Below are positions 59,066 through 64,000 of a stretch of DNA of 64,000 bases, one piece after another (position 1 is the stretch's first letter; the number at the start of each line of letters is the position of its first letter). Both the position numbers and the translations under genes were made by a program. This DNA comes from Apteryx mantelli (lineage: Eukaryota; Chordata; Aves; Apterygiformes; Apterygidae), in assembly GCF_036417845.1 (NCBI RefSeq), contig NC_089979.1:121491415-121555414 (forward strand), read 5' to 3'. A model generated the notes under the pieces. That model searched no databases. It saw only the letters and a list, made by a program, of their open reading frames with translations, and was not told the DNA's origin.

Positions 59066-59676
59066 AGGTAGTCTGGAGACTCATTGTCTTCGTGAGAGTT
59101 TGTTTTCTCACTCTCTGTGAATCTTCTCAGTGCAGTATTAGCTCCAAACAGGAAGTGTGTAGTGAATTTAAATCCAGAAGGGTTAGTGAGTCTCCCAGCC
59201 CAGGCACAAGTGCTCCTCTGCCTGCTGGACCCCATCGGCCTTGGATGCTGCAAATCCCTGGGACTCCAGCTGGGCACTGAGGTCTGGCTGCCCTGGCTGC
59301 CCCTGGCTGTCCTGCTTTCTGTGGGGTGAAGGGACGGGGCCCCCCGCCGACACGGCTCCCCAGAGCTGCCAGCTGCCGCAGCACCCTGACCGTGATTCCT
59401 GTCCTTCTTTTGAGCTGATATAACTACCACCATCCACATCCACACCCTTGCTTCCAGAAACACAGCCCCAGCTACCAAGGCAGCTTGTAGAAGGATGCAC
59501 TTCTCAGCATGAAGAGTTGGCAAAATCAGGCCCCAAGGGAGTCGAGCGTTCAGTCTCAGAGCATCAAGAGCCAAGCTCCTGCCAGAAGAGCGTTCAAAGC
59601 AAGTAAACTCTGTTTTGAGGAGGAGAAAAAAACCACTGGCAGAGATAGCATGGCAACAGTATATCAGTAACTGCAA
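59053..59676 (-). other. 207-codon open frame, longest in window, no recognised product
   Basis: Open on the - strand from ATG at 59676 to a stop at 59053. The N-terminus is Leu/Cys-rich with hydrophobic patches (for example FFLLLKTEF, ALVAGAVFLEARVWMW). The middle is Gly/Ser/Arg/Pro-rich, as expected where GC-rich DNA lacks stops. No domain or family is recognised, and other frames of the same GC-rich part are open too. I think it is most likely chance. Confidence 0.1.
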
Positions 59677-60659
59677 GATTTATAAAGGCATCAATAAAAT
59701 AATGTTCACACTCAAAAGCTGCATTACAAAATGAGAGGAGCAACCTCTCTCAATAACACAGATTGCCTTCGGACAATAAATAACAGTTTCTGCTCTCCAG
59801 ACTGTGAACATCTTGAGTTTGTTTTACTTGCTGTTCTTGAGGTCTGAGGGAGAAGAGACGGCAAGACAGAAAAAACTGAGATGGTTCAACTTAGGAAGAC
59901 TCCACAGCCGCTTGAAAGACCAGTTCACTGGAGCTCCCTGAGAGCAGAGGGAGCAACCCCCAATACATTATTTAAGAGTATCCCCGTAGTGCTGACTCTT
60001 GTTAGAAATGGATCAATACAATGGCTTCTGCCAGAAAGAGGAGGCTTTGATATGGAAAAATGAGAACAGTATTCCTGTTAGAGATGCTGAGGGAAAATAT
60101 TACAGCCAAAGGGAATATCCGTGTGTCACGGTACAGGCAATCCCAGAGGGATCAATAGATAGCAATTGACAGAACAGAGTGATTCACAGATACCCAGCTT
60201 GTTCATAGCAGTCACCTTTGGGGAATAAAGCTCTGGCACAGAATCACTTCATCATTAGCCTGTCACCTACATGCTTGCTTGCACAGACAGAGAGTGATAT
60301 TTCATGAAATAATGGGTTTCTGTATTAAAACCTATTTCACCTCTCACTACACATTGCATCCTTCTTTAAGTCTTGCCTTTCCAAGATGATTAGAAATAGC
60401 CCCTGACTGACTGGCAAGAGGTCAGGCAAAAAGCAAGAGGAACACTGATTTCCTGGCTGCCTTTGCTTTTTGTTAGACACACTCAGGTTCCTTCTCTGTG
60501 CTGCCCTCCCGTTGTCTTCCTGCTTGGTATTTCAGCTGCAAGATCTCTGAGGATGGGATTACCTTGGGGTTGTTTTGTACAGCACCTAGTACAGTAACTG
60601 ATCACTGAGCAGAGTTTGCAGCGGTGTCATTGTACAAAAAACATAGAAAGATAGGTACC

Positions 60660-61960
60660 TTTATACACAACTTCTGATGTTTGGAAAAAGCCTAATGTTA
60701 CACCTATCTTTAAGAAAGACAAGGAGGAGGACCTTGGGAGCTGTAGATTGGTGCTCAGCCTCACCTTGGTACCTGGAAAGGTTGTAGAACGCGTGATCCA
60801 TTTCCAAACATGCAAAGGACAAGAAGGTAATCAGGAATAGTTAGCATAAATTTACTGAGGGCAAACATGTTTGACCAGCCTTTTATGACAAAATAACTGG
60901 CTACCTGAAGGAAGGGAGAAAGGTGGATGTAATATACCTTGACTTTAATTAGACTTTTGACTCCTCTGCCACAGCGTTGCATGTTTGGAAGCTGAGGCAA
61001 CATGGAGTGGCTGAATGGATGAACAGTTAAGTGGACTGAAAATTGCTGGGCTCAAAGGGTAGCAGTCAATGGCAGCCAGCAATAAGTGGAGTACCCCAGG
61101 ATAGACCCAGGACCCCACATTGTTCAACATTTTATCAGCCACTTGGATGACAACACAGCTGCACCCACAGCAAATCTGCAGATGATACTGAATTAGAAAT
61201 GGTTGAAAAGACAAATGGTAGAGCCTCAGTCCAGAGGGACATTGTGAAACCTGAGGACTGGGCCAACCGAAACCTCATGAGATTCAACAGGAGAAGTGCA
61301 GAGTCCTGCACCTTGGCTTGAATAACCCTATGGTCAGCACAGGCAGGGAGTCACTGGCTGAGCAGCAGACTTGCTGAAGAGGACCTGCAAGTTTCAGTGC
61401 GTGCCAGCTTGAATATAAGATAGAAATCCATTCTCCTCATCATTCTCAAGCCATATAAATTAGGAGGAACATGCAAGAAGATGGAGGGAAGTTATTATTC
61501 CTCTCTACTCAGCTCTGCTGAGTCTGCACCTGGAATATTGTGTCCAGTTTTGGGCCCCCTAACTGTAGAGATTCAGTGAAAGGCTACCAAAATGTCAGGG
61601 GCCTATTACGCTTGACCTACAAGGAGATATTTCAGGGGCTGGGTTTGTTTAGTCTGGAGACAAGGATGCTAAGGGATGTTGTAATAGCAGCTGACAACTA
61701 CTTGAAGAAGAGTTTCAGAGCTGACCAAAGCAAACTCAAGTTCTTGTTAGTGCTGGATGATATAATAAGGGACAACATCCACAGACAGTAGTTTGGACAG
61801 TTTGGTTGGATATTAGTAAATACTTTTTCACTAGAAGGACAGTGCAGCCCTCAGACAGATTATCCAGATGGGCTGCGAAGTCTCCATCCCCAGAAGTTTT
61901 CAGGACTCAGCAAGAGCATCCCTCACTCATGCGAGTTGCTAGTCCTAGTTCACAGATACC
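60660..61960 (+). mobile_element. CR1 LINE with partial reverse transcriptase, decayed
   Basis: Begins inside the reverse-transcriptase domain (VTPIFKK at about 60690, then PGKVVERV) and continues through the palm: a YLDF motif near 60933 followed by an in-frame stop where the Lys of the usual KAFD should be, GVPQ near 61088, and the catalytic box as SADDTEL near 61175-61195, with Ser replacing the usual Phe. The 3' part follows (ctggaatattgtgtccag, ggttggatattagtaaatac, cagattatccagatgggctg, gaagtctccatccccagaag). The usual CR1 3' terminal repeat is missing, so it is truncated at both ends. Stops and frame breaks show it is long dead. Confidence 0.92.
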
Positions 61961-64000
61961 TGAGCAATGGGCCACAACCAAAAGTCATAGACAGGAAAAG
62001 CCACAGACAGGACACGAACTGGAAGCTATTTTTTTACAGTTACACAAATAGCCAAGTCAGTAGAGGGATTGCTCTGTCCCACAGACTGTGCTTATTTTAC
62101 CACTACTGAGACCACTGATTAAAAGCAAGAAAACACCTTTAAACTCTTCAGTGAATTGAATAGGAAAAACGTCACTGAATGAAAACCTAGCAGGTTCTGG
62201 GATGTTTTTGTTGCAATTTTTTCTTTAATGGCTGTCTACTCTGGTACAAATCAAAACCCTAGATCACAGTTAGGGATATGTGCTATTTATGACTTTGCGG
62301 GGTGGGGTTTCCCCTCAAGGTATTCAGCAGTACATTTACCTGATTGTAAGAATCATTTTGAGCAGTCGACAGACATTTTCTTCTTCAGAAGGGAAAAAAA
62401 TCGTCTTGAGGGTCTGACATCTGCACTCTGCATAAGTGTATACACATATGCATATATATATATATATGTTTGTGTGTAGATAAATACACAATTCATCTAT
62501 CTATATTGATAAATGTACACATGTCTAACAGTTTCTGGCTCTGTAAAGCAGACTGAAAATTCTAATTGTGAAAATATATTGATGCATAGGGCAGCTGATT
62601 AGTAGGAAGGAAAGTAACCTTCTTCCCTTGAAGCATTCTTTCTTTTTGTTTATATACCATTGCCTTTTTCCTTTAATTACAGCTAGCTATGTATTAACAG
62701 AGATGACAACAAAACCACTCCCATTTTATCTAGTCACAGTGTGCACATTTCTGGACACCAACTGGCACATTGAAAATCATCAGGAATCCCTGGCCAAGAA
62801 TCAAGTAGAATGAATAAATATTCACCCAAGAGGCGCACTTTTAGACCAGCTGACTGAAGGTTTTTCTCTCGCTCTGAGCACTGGACCTGAGATCAGGGTT
62901 TCCTGCTAGGATTTCGCTCCTAGTCCTCACACTGGATACTTCAGTGGCCTTCAGTAAATCATTAACTTGCCCTCCATTCCCCCATCCATAAAAAAGTGAC
63001 AAAAATAAACACGGCTGGGTGCTGAAATTATGTGTATGAAGATGTGAGATAGAGCAACTACAGCCCTTTTTTTCCCATTCTCTCCCTTCCTCACCCCCTG
63101 TCCCTGATAAGTCTGTGTACACATAGCTCTTCCTAGCTATTTTTATGTATCATAGCACTTCCGGGTAAAGAGAGCATCAAGGCAGTCATATTCCTGAAAA
63201 GTTTTAATCAACATCAGCCAAATAAGCAGTTGGGGACTATATTTTCAGGAGGTTTCTACTCCCTACAGATAATCATATGTGGAAAACTTTCTGTCTCTCC
63301 TGAAAAACACAATATTCAGAGGAGACTCACTAAAGGTTTTTCAAATCTGTGATGTAATGGGAACACACATTAAGAGTAAAATATCCAAATCAAGTATGTC
63401 TGCACACCTGCTGTTCCTGCCTCAAAACTAATCTCCTGTCTGAGTCTTTCTTTTCTCACCTGGTAAATTCCTTCAGATAACACTGGTTGCACCTATAGTG
63501 CATTGAAAGGTCAACCTTAGAAGTAGGTATAAGCATACTTTGCTGTGTCCTACCTTCCTTCCACTTGCTTACCTGCTTGATGCTCCATTCCCGCAGATTC
63601 GGATGGACCTGGAGAGCCAGCTGTGGTTGGGAGGGCTGAGCTCTGGCCAGGCCAGGTGCAGGTCCATGGTCTGGAGGGCAGGTCTAGCCCTGAGTGCACC
63701 TCGGAGCGTGTCGTCACAAGGCAGCACCCGCAAAGCCAGGTCCTGTAGGAGGGATGCTCCTTTCCTACAGACTGCATTTTCAGACCCTGGAAACCTCCAG
63801 TAATTCATTTTATAGAGGGGGGACTCTGATGTCACCCAAGAGATTATCTGGCAGTCCAGTCACCTCTAAGAAAGGACTTACTTGTTTGCTGCAACAAATA
63901 TAATTGGTCTGCCTCCTGATCCAGCTGTAGATGAGACGTTGACAGCTCTACTCCTTATCAAAAAGCTCAAATGTTCTATTTCCCTTTATAGCCCAACACC
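61961..64000. other. non-coding DNA, right edge
   Basis: Holds an alternating (AT)n stretch at 62451-62467. A - strand donor-like site (TACCAG|GTGAGAAAAG, GT at about 63460) has a short open stretch before it but no convincing exon. Nothing else is recognised. Confidence 0.5.
62451..62467. repeat. (AT)n microsatellite
   Basis: Short alternating AT run followed by tgtttgtgtgtagataaata. Confidence 0.85.

Larger units (their letters stand above)
50478..60659. other. non-coding DNA
   Basis: Starts with the right target-site duplication GTAAA. It contains a polypurine tract, a small tandem duplication, an (AT)n run, an AT-rich homeodomain-core island at 58.7-59.06 kb and a 207-codon open frame at 59.05-59.68 kb, each listed separately. 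53.7-54.2 kb is AT-rich. Other frames of up to about 147 codons (for example 52386-52829 on the + strand) show no domain. Confidence 0.5.

Overview
The window looks like vertebrate nuclear DNA, most likely from a bird. It has no long open reading frames, no operon-like packing and no ribosome-binding-site pattern. It carries three decayed CR1-type LINE fragments, one with recognisable reverse-transcriptase motifs and one with the typical avian CR1 3' tail, plus two solo LTRs of endogenous retroviruses. CR1 with LTRs as the visible repeats and otherwise sparse repeats fits an avian genome. A crocodilian or turtle cannot be excluded from sequence alone.

Layout. 1-11.2 kb: non-coding DNA with AT-rich islands of the conserved-enhancer type, a (GT)19 microsatellite and a purine-skewed block. 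11.2-12.9 kb: a CR1 3' end interrupted by a short unclassified element, with a second copy 1.4 kb downstream. 12.9-20.2 kb: non-coding DNA with several sequences flanked by strong splice-site look-alikes. 20.26-21.04 kb: solo LTR 1. 21-30.8 kb: non-coding DNA. 30.8-31.6 kb: a second CR1. 31.6-49.5 kb: non-coding DNA with a diverged 57-bp repeat pair. 49.51-50.48 kb: solo LTR 2, with a perfect 5-bp target-site duplication and three 142-bp tandem units. 50.5-60.6 kb: non-coding DNA with a homeodomain-core-rich island. 60.66-61.96 kb: the largest CR1, covering part of the reverse transcriptase. 61.97-64 kb: non-coding DNA.

No protein-coding gene could be identified with confidence. I list a few candidate exons because of strong acceptor/donor pairs or protein-like composition, all at low confidence. 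The window is best read as intergenic DNA or the interior of a very large intron. All five recognisable transposable elements lie on the + strand; if the region is intragenic this weakly suggests a host gene on the - strand.

I did not find a new enzymatic or defence system. The most distinctive structures are LTR 2 (a triplicated 142-bp unit in its inferred transcribed region, with an octamer and an AP-1 site upstream), the R-region motif shared by the two otherwise different LTRs, and the short unclassified element nested in CR1.
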